From: DUAG01 sp046756865
Lineage (GTDB): Bacteria > Nitrospirota > Nitrospiria > SBBL01 > JAADHI01
Assembly: GCA_046756865.1 (NCBI GenBank)
Contig: JBHHXE010000073.1
Location: 1-10,966 of the forward strand
Direction: 5' to 3'
DNA length: 10,966 bases
Below, in pieces: positions 1-6,247 of the stretch. How positions within the stretch are numbered: the stretch's first letter is position 1; each line of letters begins with the position of its first letter. The notes under the pieces were generated by a model. It had not been told where the DNA came from. It did no database searches and was given only the letters and a program-made list of their open reading frames with translations. The position numbers and the translations under genes were made by a program.

Positions 1-477
1 GGCGGCTTTACCCTGCTGGAGTTGATGATTGTGATCGCAATCCTGGCGACACTCGCCATGGTGATCTTCCCCAGGATCTCTTCCTTCGGTTCCGGAAATA
101 TGAAATGGACGGCGCGTCATCTGGCTGGATTAATCCAGCACCTTGCGCAGGAATCGGTCTCAAGAAAAAAGACCTTCCGTCTGAAATATAACCTTGAGAA
201 TGATGCTTACTGGGCTGAGGTTCTGGGAGAAAACCGTGAGTTTGTCCCGACAGGCGACCCCCTGGCGCCAAGACGGGTCCTGGCAAAGGGAATTTCCTTT
301 GAAGATGTGATTACCCCCCAACAAGGGAAAATCAGGGAGGGCGAGGCCTTTACCCAATTTTATCCCGTGGGTGTTGAGAAGACCTGGATTCACTTGAAGC
401 AGGGAGATCGTATCTGGACTCTGGTGATCAATCCATTAACCGGACGCGTGAAGGTATTTGAAAAATATGTGGAGTAA
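1..477 (+). CDS. gspH: T2SS minor pseudopilin GspH (5' partial)
   Basis: Minor pseudopilin of the type II secretion pseudopilus, a tip-proximal subunit assembled in the inner membrane and periplasm. The reading frame is already open at base 1 and begins GGFTLLELMIVIAILATLA, the end of a prepilin leader (Gly-Gly) followed by mature Phe+1 and the conserved Glu+5 (residue 7 here). The start codon and most of the leader therefore lie upstream of the window. About 25 hydrophobic residues form the N-terminal helix. The C-terminal part (FYPVG, then WTLVINPLTGRVKV near the end) fits the GspH beta-domain, and about 156 mature residues is a usual GspH length. It overlaps gspI by 11 nt. GspG is less likely because the C-terminal region lacks the GspG pattern and the position just before gspI favours GspH. 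Cleavage and N-methylation by the prepilin peptidase GspO are expected from the family; gspO is not in the window. Confidence 0.85.
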   Translation, partial: GGFTLLELMIVIAILATLAMVIFPRISSFGSGNMKWTARHLAGLIQHLAQESVSRKKTFRLKYNLENDAYWAEVLGENREFVPTGDPLAPRRVLAKGISFEDVITPQQGKIREGEAFTQFYPVGVEKTWIHLKQGDRIWTLVINPLTGRVKVFEKYVE

Positions 478-844
478 AATCAGAAGATCTCCATCCGGTT
501 TCACACTTCTCGAGATTATGATCGCCCTGGCGGTCATCTCGATTTCTTTTGTGGTGCTTCTGGGGCTTCGTAACCGGGATATTGCTCTGGCGGCGTATTC
601 CCGGCATATCACAGTGTCCACGCTTCTGGCGCGCCAGAAGATCACTGGGGTCTCGGTGGAGGGGTTCCCGGATCTCGGTTTCAGCGAAGGCGATTTTGGT
701 GAGGACTATCCTGCTTTTAAGTGGCGGCAGGAAGTGAAGCAGACCCCATTTGATGTCGTGCGCGAACTGGACCTGCGCGTTGTTTGGGAAGAGGGAGGCC
801 GGGAAGAAGTGAGCCGCTTTACTCTCTATCTTTTTGACGCGTAA
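467..844 (+). CDS. gspI: T2SS minor pseudopilin GspI
   Basis: Minor pseudopilin of 125 residues; in characterised systems GspI nucleates the tip complex with GspJ and GspK. The N-terminus is MWSKIRRSPSG followed by FTLLEIMIALAVISISF: a short basic leader, cleavage after Gly11, mature Phe12 and Glu+5 at residue 16, then a hydrophobic helix. The small C-terminal domain and the phrase STLLARQKI shortly after the helix fit the GspI family. I chose the ATG at 467, inside the end of gspH, because AAGG at 451-454 lies upstream of it. An in-frame TTG at 458 would place that motif only 3 nt away. Translation is probably coupled to gspH through the 11-nt overlap. It is followed by gspJ after a gap of about 20 nt. 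Confidence 0.88.
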   Translation: MWSKIRRSPSGFTLLEIMIALAVISISFVVLLGLRNRDIALAAYSRHITVSTLLARQKITGVSVEGFPDLGFSEGDFGEDYPAFKWRQEVKQTPFDVVRELDLRVVWEEGGREEVSRFTLYLFDA

Positions 845-867
845 CGAGATTGAGGATTCCTGGGCTT

Positions 868-1530
868 ATGAGTGGGAAAAGAGATCGGATGCGATGTCCT
901 CGCGGGTTTACCCTGATCGAGATCATGATTTCACTGGCGATTCTCTCTGTCCTTTTTATTCTCGTCTATGGAACATTCAGCGCAACCTATCAGGCATCTG
1001 AGCATATGGAGTCGGAGGCGGACGATTACCGTCTGGCCCGCCTCGGATTTTTTCATCTGGCAAAAGATCTCAGCATGTTCCACATTGTCGGGACCCCGGC
1101 TGCATCCGGGGGGCCGGAGCGTGTTCCCATGATCTTCATCGGCGAAGACCGTGTGCGCCTGGAAGAGGGTGATGACTTCCCCAATGATCTGCTTCAATTT
1201 ACCTCGGTGTCGCATGGAAGAACGATGCGGGATGCACCCGAGTCGGACCAGGTGAAAGTGTCTTATTACCTGGAAGGCAAACGCCTGGTTCAGGAAGCTG
1301 TTCTTTCAAATGGAAAGGTCATCATCCAAGAGATAGGTGAACCCCTGACGGGATTAAACTTCAGATATCTGGACCCGGAAGGCCCTGCATGGATTGAAAA
1401 ATGGGATGCGCAGGAGAAAAAGAACCGTCCCCCCCTGGCCATTGAAGTGGAATTTTTTCTAAAGAAGGAAAAGGGCGAGGCCCGACGCTTCAAAACCTGG
1501 ATAGATTTGCCGGTCGGCACACGTCTATGA
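868..1530 (+). CDS. gspJ: T2SS minor pseudopilin GspJ
   Basis: Minor pseudopilin, the largest of the I/J pair, expected at the pseudopilus tip. From the ATG at 868 the product is 220 residues: a basic leader of 13 residues ending in PRG, then FTLIEIMISLAILSVLF with Glu+5 at residue 18. The rest is a periplasmic domain with the GspJ-like pattern LARLGFFHLAKDLS after the helix and a late GLNFRYLD segment. Start choice is uncertain. The ATG at 868 follows GAGGA (852-856) by 11 nt. An ATG at 889 would leave a 5-residue leader, and a TTG at 850 has no well-placed ribosome site. The stop codon overlaps the gspN start as ATGA (4-nt overlap), so gspN is probably translated by coupling. Confidence 0.87.
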   Translation: MSGKRDRMRCPRGFTLIEIMISLAILSVLFILVYGTFSATYQASEHMESEADDYRLARLGFFHLAKDLSMFHIVGTPAASGGPERVPMIFIGEDRVRLEEGDDFPNDLLQFTSVSHGRTMRDAPESDQVKVSYYLEGKRLVQEAVLSNGKVIIQEIGEPLTGLNFRYLDPEGPAWIEKWDAQEKKNRPPLAIEVEFFLKKEKGEARRFKTWIDLPVGTRL

Positions 1531-2474
1531 GGAAAGCCCCTGAACCCGCTTCCGGATCGAGTTATTCGATGTTTGCCTGGCTGAGGAGAAAAAGAAATAA
1601 AGCCGTCGTTGTCCTGGGCTATGTGTTTTTTGGCCTTATTATGTTTTTTCTTTTCTTATACCTGACCTTCCCCTTTCATCTCCTGACGTCGAAGCTGGTT
1701 CTTGCCCTGGAGGAGAAGAGCGGGTGTGAAATTTCTGTCAATGAAAGTCGCCTTCATTTCCCGGCCCGGGTGGTCTGGATGGGCGTTCGGACTCGGTGTG
1801 TGAACCGATCATTTTTTCCGGGAGATGAAAGAGATCTTGACCTGAACATGCCGACAATCGAGGTGCATGTGGCTCCTTTTCCGGTGCTCATGGGCCGCCG
1901 CGGGAAAATTGATTTCCGGATCGAATTGGGGGATGGCGTCTTGTCCGGAAATCTCACAGTGAATCAAAGGGGCGAGCAGATTTCATATACTTTAAGCCTG
2001 GAGGGGGAAAAGATTGATCTGGCCTCCTTTGGAGAATCGGGCCACCTGGATCTGGAAGGAAACGGCGATTGGATTGATCAGGATTTCTTCAATGGGAAAG
2101 GGGTGGTTTCTCTTGCCTTGAAGGAGGGGCGGATTACAAAGATTGGTTCGTGGACTATTCCAATCGGAACGCTTTCCTTCTCGGATATTCGTGGTAAGAT
2201 GTCGTGGGGAAAGGGCAGGGTTATCGTGGATCGGTTTTCGGCAAGGGGAAGTGAAGTGGATATTCAGGCGGAAAGCGGGAATCTCATTCTTCGAAAGCCT
2301 CTCGACGGGAGCCTGGTCACCTTGACGCTCAAAGCCATGCCCAAGGGTGATCTCAAACGAACGGCCACATTATTCATACGTGGATACACGGGGCGGAAGC
2401 CAATGATTCTCGGCGTAAGAGGGCCTTTGAGAAGGCCTCAGATTTCAATGAACGGCCGCCCGATCAGCCCTTAA
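1527..2474 (+). CDS. gspN: T2SS accessory protein GspN (AsmA-like)
   Basis: Product of 315 residues that fits the GspN family found in T2SS clusters of deltaproteobacteria-like organisms. A basic cytoplasmic N-terminus (LRRKRNK, residues 19-25) precedes one membrane segment at about residues 26-48. The rest is a beta-rich periplasmic domain with alternating short strands (e.g. LSGNLTVNQRGEQISYTLSLE and LDGSLVTLTLKAMPKG) resembling AsmA-type repeats. The exact role of GspN in secretion is not settled; it is dispensable or absent in many systems. It starts inside the gspJ stop (ATGA). An internal ATG at 1569 (MFAWLRRKRNK) would give a shorter cytoplasmic tail and is possible. Its stop codon lies in the stem of a predicted terminator, which makes gspN the probable end of a transcription unit H-I-J-N. 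The family call rests on size, topology and neighbours more than on a signature motif. Confidence 0.72.
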   Translation: MRKAPEPASGSSYSMFAWLRRKRNKAVVVLGYVFFGLIMFFLFLYLTFPFHLLTSKLVLALEEKSGCEISVNESRLHFPARVVWMGVRTRCVNRSFFPGDERDLDLNMPTIEVHVAPFPVLMGRRGKIDFRIELGDGVLSGNLTVNQRGEQISYTLSLEGEKIDLASFGESGHLDLEGNGDWIDQDFFNGKGVVSLALKEGRITKIGSWTIPIGTLSFSDIRGKMSWGKGRVIVDRFSARGSEVDIQAESGNLILRKPLDGSLVTLTLKAMPKGDLKRTATLFIRGYTGRKPMILGVRGPLRRPQISMNGRPISP

Positions 2475-2502
2475 TTCCGGAGAGATTAAGGGGTTCTTTT
2501 TT
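2468..2502 (+). terminator. Intrinsic terminator overlapping the gspN stop codon
   Basis: CCCTTAAT (2468-2475) and ATTAAGGG (2485-2492) form a perfect 8-bp stem with a 9-nt loop. GTTC and then six T (2497-2502) follow it. The gspN TAA (2472-2474) lies in the left arm, so a ribosome terminating there could disturb folding. The stem is short and AT-rich, so termination may be partial, which would allow read-through into gspL-M-K. Confidence 0.62.
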
Positions 2503-2543
2503 AGGGTGGAGGAACGATTCAGCATGCCCCTATTTTTCTTCAG

Positions 2544-2617
2544 GGCAAGGCGTGAGGAGCGCAGAACCGGAGCGTAGTGGTCCTACGCGAGGATTCGAGC
2601 ACCACAGCAACGCTGCC
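2544..2617 (+). repeat. Interspersed folded repeat, copy R1
   Basis: This 74-bp element lies in the 190-bp gap between gspN and gspL. It is bounded by GGC (2544-2546) and GCC (2615-2617). The order inside is AAGGC, GAGG, CGGAG, a central hairpin GCGTAG-TGGTC-CTACGC (2572-2588), GAGG, AGC and AACGC. The same order of blocks occurs at 10845-10930 (R2) with different but again self-complementary stems. Two copies in 11 kb suggest a genome-wide repeat family. It is non-coding; the reading frames crossing it look like chance. Function unknown: it could be a REP-like element, an mRNA-processing or stability element, or part of the gspL leader. Confidence 0.6.
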
Positions 2618-2664
2618 ATGGAGGATAAGGAGGGGTATGCGGGGTCGTTACGAAGAAGGAGTGT

Positions 2665-4401
2665 ATGGGACAGACAGTGCTCGGTCTGGATATTGGATCT
2701 TCTGCCATCAGGGGCGTGCGGGTTACGCAAGGGTTTAGGGGGCTTCGCCTGCTGAGTACTTTTGAGCGGAAGCTTCCCGGTGCGGAGAAGCGAGATCCCC
2801 TGGAGGATGCGCCCCTGAATCCGGGGCAGATTGAATCTTTGAAGAAGATGGTTCTAGAGGGACTTATCCGCTCGGGGGAAATGGTTTCTGTGTCCCTGCC
2901 GGGCCAACTTGTTTCAACCCGGAAGATGACCCTCCCTTTTACCGATCCCAAAAAACTGAAGCAGGTTGTACCCTATGAAATGGAGAGTACGCTCCCCTTT
3001 GATCTGGAAGAGGTCGCAATTGATTATCAGGTCCTTGCCACGGAGGAAGTGCGCACGCCGGGAACGAATGAAAGTGTGAAGGAGGCCGGGATCCGTGTTT
3101 CGCACCTCCTGGTGTCAACCGTCCGGAAAACTGTTTTACAGGCTTACTTACAAGGATTGCAGTCTGTGGGGATTGATCCTGCCTGGGTGAGCATCGACGC
3201 CATCGCGTTAAAGGTTTTTTCTCAACATTTTCTGGAGGGCCCGGCAACAGGATCAGGCAATTCAGGACAGGATGCCAGCTCGGATGCACATCTCGTGATT
3301 GATGTCGGCGCAGCCAAGACGGTGCTTTCCTTCATTCAAGGGGGAAGGCTCAATGGCTTGCGGACCATTCCGATGGGGGGGAGGCTGATCACAGAGGCCC
3401 TCGGAAGAACCTTTGATCTTCCTGAGGCGGAGGCCGAAAAATTGAAGCGAAAAATTCATCTGGGTAAGGTGGAACAAAGTCCGGAAGACCTGGAAACCGC
3501 TGTCTGTGTTGAAAAGACAATCGAACCCTGGCTGACAGAGATTGAAAAAAGCATGCGCTATCTTTGGGCATCAGAATGTCTCCATAGCGGGGCGGGGGAA
3601 GAGGCAAAGGGTCTGTTCACGCTCTGTGGCGGTGGGGGAGCTCTCAAGGGATTAAAGGATGTTCTGGCAAAGAGGCTCGATATGGATTTGCCTCCAGATG
3701 TCGGACCGGACAGTGCAGGGTTCTCGATGTCGGTTCTGGATGATCTGGACAGGTCCACAGTTTTCCACTCCTATCATATGGGCCTGGGCCTTGCCCTCCT
3801 GCCGATGGAAGGGACACAGATTAACTTCCGTCAGGGAACGTTTGTCTATGGCAAAGAGACCATTGAGAGAAGAAACAGGCTCGTTTCGGTCGGCCTCGTC
3901 GCCCTTTTGCTCGCAGCACTTATTCTTGGGGATCTTTATCTTCGTTATAACCATAAAGAAGAACGCTACCTTAATTTGAAAGGAGAGCTTCGGGAGATCT
4001 TTCTTGAAACCTTTCCCGGGACGCGGAATGTTATAAATGAGCTTGAACAGGCTCGCGTAGAGATCGAGATGCTCAAGCGGACCGGAGCCTTTCTGGGTGT
4101 AGGTGAAGAAAGTCCCTTGAGAGTGTTGAAAGAGATTACGGCCCGAGTCCCGAAAGCAGTGCGAATCGATGTTCAGGAGCTGGTGATTGATGGGGAAAAT
4201 GTCCGCATTCTGGCCCGGACGGATTCATTCGACTCTGTTGATCGGATTCGAAACGGGTTTCTGAAGGCGCCGCGTTTTCACGAAGTCAATGTCAGCGATG
4301 CCAAGGTGATGGCGGACCAATCTCAGGTCCGTTTTCGGATCAAAATGAAGATTTCAGATCAGGGTGAGGGAAATGGGAAACAGCTTTCTAAAGGGTTTTG
4401 A
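2665..4401 (+). CDS. gspL: T2SS inner-membrane platform protein GspL (PilM/PilN-like fusion)
   Basis: Bitopic membrane protein of 578 residues that links the cytoplasmic secretion ATPase GspE to the pseudopilus platform. Residues 1 to about 390 form an actin-like (ASKHA/PilM-type) cytoplasmic domain with three nucleotide-site motifs: GLDIGSSAIRGV (residues 7-18), VIDVGAAKT (about 211-219, Asp213) and LCGGGGALKGL (about 320-330). One membrane helix follows at about 406-426, flanked by RRNR and YNHKEE. The periplasmic part (about 427-578) has a coiled stretch and a PilN/GspL ferredoxin-like fold region. The protein is longer than the roughly 400 residues of enterobacterial GspL. The ATG at 2665 follows AAGGAG (2656-2661) by only 3 nt. 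The gene overlaps gspM by 29 nt. Without its neighbours it might be annotated as pilus assembly protein PilM; the pseudopilin genes and the fused periplasmic domain favour GspL. Confidence 0.83.
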   Translation: MGQTVLGLDIGSSAIRGVRVTQGFRGLRLLSTFERKLPGAEKRDPLEDAPLNPGQIESLKKMVLEGLIRSGEMVSVSLPGQLVSTRKMTLPFTDPKKLKQVVPYEMESTLPFDLEEVAIDYQVLATEEVRTPGTNESVKEAGIRVSHLLVSTVRKTVLQAYLQGLQSVGIDPAWVSIDAIALKVFSQHFLEGPATGSGNSGQDASSDAHLVIDVGAAKTVLSFIQGGRLNGLRTIPMGGRLITEALGRTFDLPEAEAEKLKRKIHLGKVEQSPEDLETAVCVEKTIEPWLTEIEKSMRYLWASECLHSGAGEEAKGLFTLCGGGGALKGLKDVLAKRLDMDLPPDVGPDSAGFSMSVLDDLDRSTVFHSYHMGLGLALLPMEGTQINFRQGTFVYGKETIERRNRLVSVGLVALLLAALILGDLYLRYNHKEERYLNLKGELREIFLETFPGTRNVINELEQARVEIEMLKRTGAFLGVGEESPLRVLKEITARVPKAVRIDVQELVIDGENVRILARTDSFDSVDRIRNGFLKAPRFHEVNVSDAKVMADQSQVRFRIKMKISDQGEGNGKQLSKGF

Positions 4402-4948
4402 TCAATCTCTCAGACGTCTTTCTTCGAGAGAAAGATGGGTGCTTGGCGGGGGCCTTCTTCTGGCCTTTTTCCTGATCGGCTATGCAAATTTCTTTGCCCC
4501 GGCATGGGAACGGATGTCCCTTCTGGAGCGTTTGATTCCTCGAAAAGAAAACGAGGTCCGGGAATTTGTGCAACTGAAGGATGAGTATCTCCGTATTTCG
4601 GAGGGAATTCGGAACATCGAAGAACGCCTCCCGACGGAAAACAAGTTTTCTCCCCTTTCTTTTCTGGAGGAAAAGGCGGCAAGAAATCAGATCCGGAGTA
4701 ATATTGCCTATATTCGTCCTCTGGCACCTCAGGTCCATGCGTCCTACCGAGAGATCCTGGTCGAGGTGAAAGTTCAGAATGTGACCCTGGCCAGGGTCAT
4801 CCCATTTCTGAATGCCATTGAGACCGCTCCTTACACCCTGCGGATCAAGCGACTGTCCCTGAAGACCCGGTTTTCTGATCCGACCCTGATGGATATTTCC
4901 TTTCTCGTTTCTTCTTATGAAAAGGGCATTTCTCAGGCAATGCGGTGA
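4373..4948 (+). CDS. gspM: T2SS inner-membrane protein GspM (PilO-like)
   Basis: Bitopic protein of 191 residues and the expected partner of GspL in the inner-membrane platform. A short basic cytoplasmic end is followed by a membrane helix at about residues 22-41. Next comes a charged, probably coiled-coil stretch (about 46-85), then a small alpha/beta periplasmic domain (YREILVEVKVQNVTLARVIP onward) typical of GspM and PilO. I chose the ATG at 4373, preceded by AGGGTGAGGG (4361-4370), over an in-frame GTG at 4364. It starts inside the end of gspL, and its stop shares one base with the gspK start (TGATG), so L, M and K are probably made from one coupled message. Confidence 0.82.
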   Translation: MGNSFLKGFDQSLRRLSSRERWVLGGGLLLAFFLIGYANFFAPAWERMSLLERLIPRKENEVREFVQLKDEYLRISEGIRNIEERLPTENKFSPLSFLEEKAARNQIRSNIAYIRPLAPQVHASYREILVEVKVQNVTLARVIPFLNAIETAPYTLRIKRLSLKTRFSDPTLMDISFLVSSYEKGISQAMR

Positions 4949-5889
4949 TGAAAAAAAGAAAAACTTTGGGGAACGAGGGAGGATTCGCTTTGATCCTGAG
5001 TCTGTTGATCATGCTCCTCCTTGTTGTAATTGTTCTGGAGACCGACTTTTACACCCGCACGGATCTGCGCGCGGCGGGTAATTTTCGTGACGACCTCAAG
5101 GCCTTCTATCTGGCCCGCTCGGCTGTTTCTGCGGGCGAGGCGATCCTCAAAGATGACCTCAAGACAAGCAATCGCTATGATGGTTTGGACGAGCTCTGGG
5201 CTTTTCCCATCCCGGAATACGCACTGGGAGATGGCAGTTTAAGCGGGATTATCATAGATGAGGAGGGAAAAATAAATTTGAACAAGCTGGTCCAGGGGAA
5301 GGAAGGGAAGGTGGACCAAGCGAGAAGGGATCAACTCCGTCTCCTTTTTGAGCTTCTTGATATTGATCCTGACCGGATTGATCCCGTGATTGACTGGATT
5401 GACCCCGATTCCGAGACCGTCTCCTCCTCGGGTGCGGAGGAAGGATATTATCTTGGCCTCGATCCACCCTACCCTGCCAGGAACGGCCCGCTTGAGACCC
5501 TGGCGGAACTTCACATGGTGAAAGGAATAACGGATGAAGTTTTCCGCAGGATTGAACCCTATGTGACGATCTACGGCGGGGGGCAGATCAACATCAATAC
5601 CGCCGATACCCTTGTTCTCCAGAGTCTCGATCGGGGAATTGATGATTCAGAGGCCGGACGGTTGATGCGTAAGCGCCCTTTTGAATCGCCGGCACGGTTT
5701 AAGGAACATCTTCTTCCGGATACCAAGGTTCGTATGACAACGGCCCGCAGTATCAACTGGATCAAGACCCGAAGCAGTGTCTTTTCGCTGACTGCCGAAG
5801 GGAAGGTCCATGATACAAAAAAAATTGCCCATGCCATTATTCAGCGGAAAGGGATAAAGACAGGGCTTCTTTACTTCAGGATAGATTAG
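4948..5889 (+). CDS. gspK: T2SS tip pseudopilin GspK
   Basis: Large minor pseudopilin of 313 residues that caps the pseudopilus in characterised systems. The leader MKKRKTLGNEGG is followed by FALILSLLIMLLLVVIVLE. Position +5 of the mature protein is Leu17 rather than Glu, as expected for GspK, which lacks the Glu+5 of the other pseudopilins. The periplasmic part carries the GspK landmarks DEEGKINLNKL (about 104-114) and ININTADTLVL (214-224), the latter in a SAM-like helical region. Its length fits the family, which has a large alpha-domain insertion. Start: the ATG at 4948 overlaps the gspM stop by one base; a GTG at 4945 is equally in frame. It is the last T2SS gene here, and I see no clear intrinsic terminator directly after it. 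Confidence 0.88.
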   Translation: MKKRKTLGNEGGFALILSLLIMLLLVVIVLETDFYTRTDLRAAGNFRDDLKAFYLARSAVSAGEAILKDDLKTSNRYDGLDELWAFPIPEYALGDGSLSGIIIDEEGKINLNKLVQGKEGKVDQARRDQLRLLFELLDIDPDRIDPVIDWIDPDSETVSSSGAEEGYYLGLDPPYPARNGPLETLAELHMVKGITDEVFRRIEPYVTIYGGGQININTADTLVLQSLDRGIDDSEAGRLMRKRPFESPARFKEHLLPDTKVRMTTARSINWIKTRSSVFSLTAEGKVHDTKKIAHAIIQRKGIKTGLLYFRID

Positions 5890-5932
5890 GCGTTTCCATC
5901 CACACCTTATCAACAGCTTGTCTTCAGAAATT

Positions 5933-5948
5933 CCACAATATACTGTTG
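5933..5948 (+). promoter_or_regulatory. NrdR-box-like palindrome 1
   Basis: The 16-mer CCACAATATACTGTTG matches the NrdR consensus ACACWATATATWGTGT at 12 of 16 positions, with one mismatch in the 10-base core. A second box starts 31 bp downstream, the usual about three-turn spacing of paired NrdR boxes. NrdR is the ATP/dATP-sensing repressor of bacterial ribonucleotide reductase genes. The nearest downstream gene is nrdJ. Confidence 0.68.
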
Positions 5949-5963
5949 TTTCCTTCCTCTTAT

Positions 5964-5979
5964 TGACTATATATTGTAT
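5964..5979 (+). promoter_or_regulatory. NrdR-box-like palindrome 2
   Basis: The 16-mer TGACTATATATTGTAT has a perfect NrdR core (CTATATATTG) and matches the consensus at 13 of 16 positions. Fifteen bases separate it from box 1. It ends 9 bp before the -35 element of the best nrdJ promoter. It also contains TATATT, a possible -10 of a weaker promoter, so bound NrdR could block polymerase access. Confidence 0.75.
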
Positions 5980-5987
5980 TTTTCCTC

Positions 5988-6016
5988 TTGACAAAAAATA
6001 AAGGTTCGATTAACAT
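5988..6016 (+). promoter_or_regulatory. Probable nrdJ promoter P1
   Basis: A perfect -35 hexamer TTGACA (5988-5993), a 17-bp spacer and TAACAT (6011-6016, 4 of 6 to TATAAT) make a good sigma-70-type promoter. Start of transcription would be near 6023, giving an untranslated leader of about 225 nt before nrdJ. The NrdR-like boxes lie immediately upstream. Confidence 0.6.
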
Positions 6017-6057
6017 CAAGATCGTTTTTGTTTAGCGCGTCATGGTTTGAGTTCATA

Positions 6058-6093
6058 GTCTGATTATTATTCCTGGTCTGATTTTTATTCCTG
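6058..6093 (+). repeat. Tandem 18-bp direct repeat in the nrdJ leader
   Basis: GTCTGATTATTATTCCTG (6058-6075) is followed directly by GTCTGATTTTTATTCCTG (6076-6093), identical at 17 of 18 positions. It lies downstream of P1, so it would be transcribed. A looser pair, ATGGTTTGAGTTCA (6042-6055) and ATGGTTTGAGTCCA (6158-6171), brackets it. These may be operator half-sites or remnants of a local duplication; no regulator can be named. Confidence 0.7.
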
Positions 6094-6191
6094 ATACCGC
6101 TAAATTGGCCCATTAATCATACAGGTCGCTTGGTTTTGGCTTCTACTTCGTATCGGGATGGTTTGAGTCCAGGTTACGGTTTTTTGCTCTC

Positions 6192-6221
6192 TTGACGATT
6201 ATAAATTTGAAATACTACACT
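6192..6221 (+). promoter_or_regulatory. Possible gene-proximal nrdJ promoter P2
   Basis: TTGACG (6192-6197) and TACACT (6216-6221) are separated by 18 bp. Transcription would begin near 6228, leaving a very short leader just long enough for the ribosome site. ACACTATA, a perfect NrdR half-site, starts at 6217 and overlaps the -10. This is weaker than P1 and could be chance in AT-rich DNA. Confidence 0.35.
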
Positions 6222-6231
6222 ATAAAAGGTG

Positions 6232-6238
6232 AAGGAGG
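6232..6238 (+). promoter_or_regulatory. Strong Shine-Dalgarno fixing the GTG start of nrdJ
   Basis: AAGGAGG (6232-6238) lies 9 nt before the GTG at 6248 and is the only well-placed ribosome site near the beginning of the frame. This supports the GTG over the first in-frame ATG at 6347, which would remove 33 residues. Confidence 0.75.
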
Positions 6239-6247
6239 AGGGGATCA

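Noticed and set aside
6172..6186. Possible attenuator with T-run (ACGGTTTTTT) in the nrdJ leader
   Set aside because: No stable GC-rich hairpin lies immediately before the T-run; the available pairings are short.
5990..6247. Adenosylcobalamin riboswitch controlling the B12-dependent reductase
   Set aside because: I found no B12-box-like core or typical multi-stem arrangement. The leader is short, AT-rich and repeat-containing instead.
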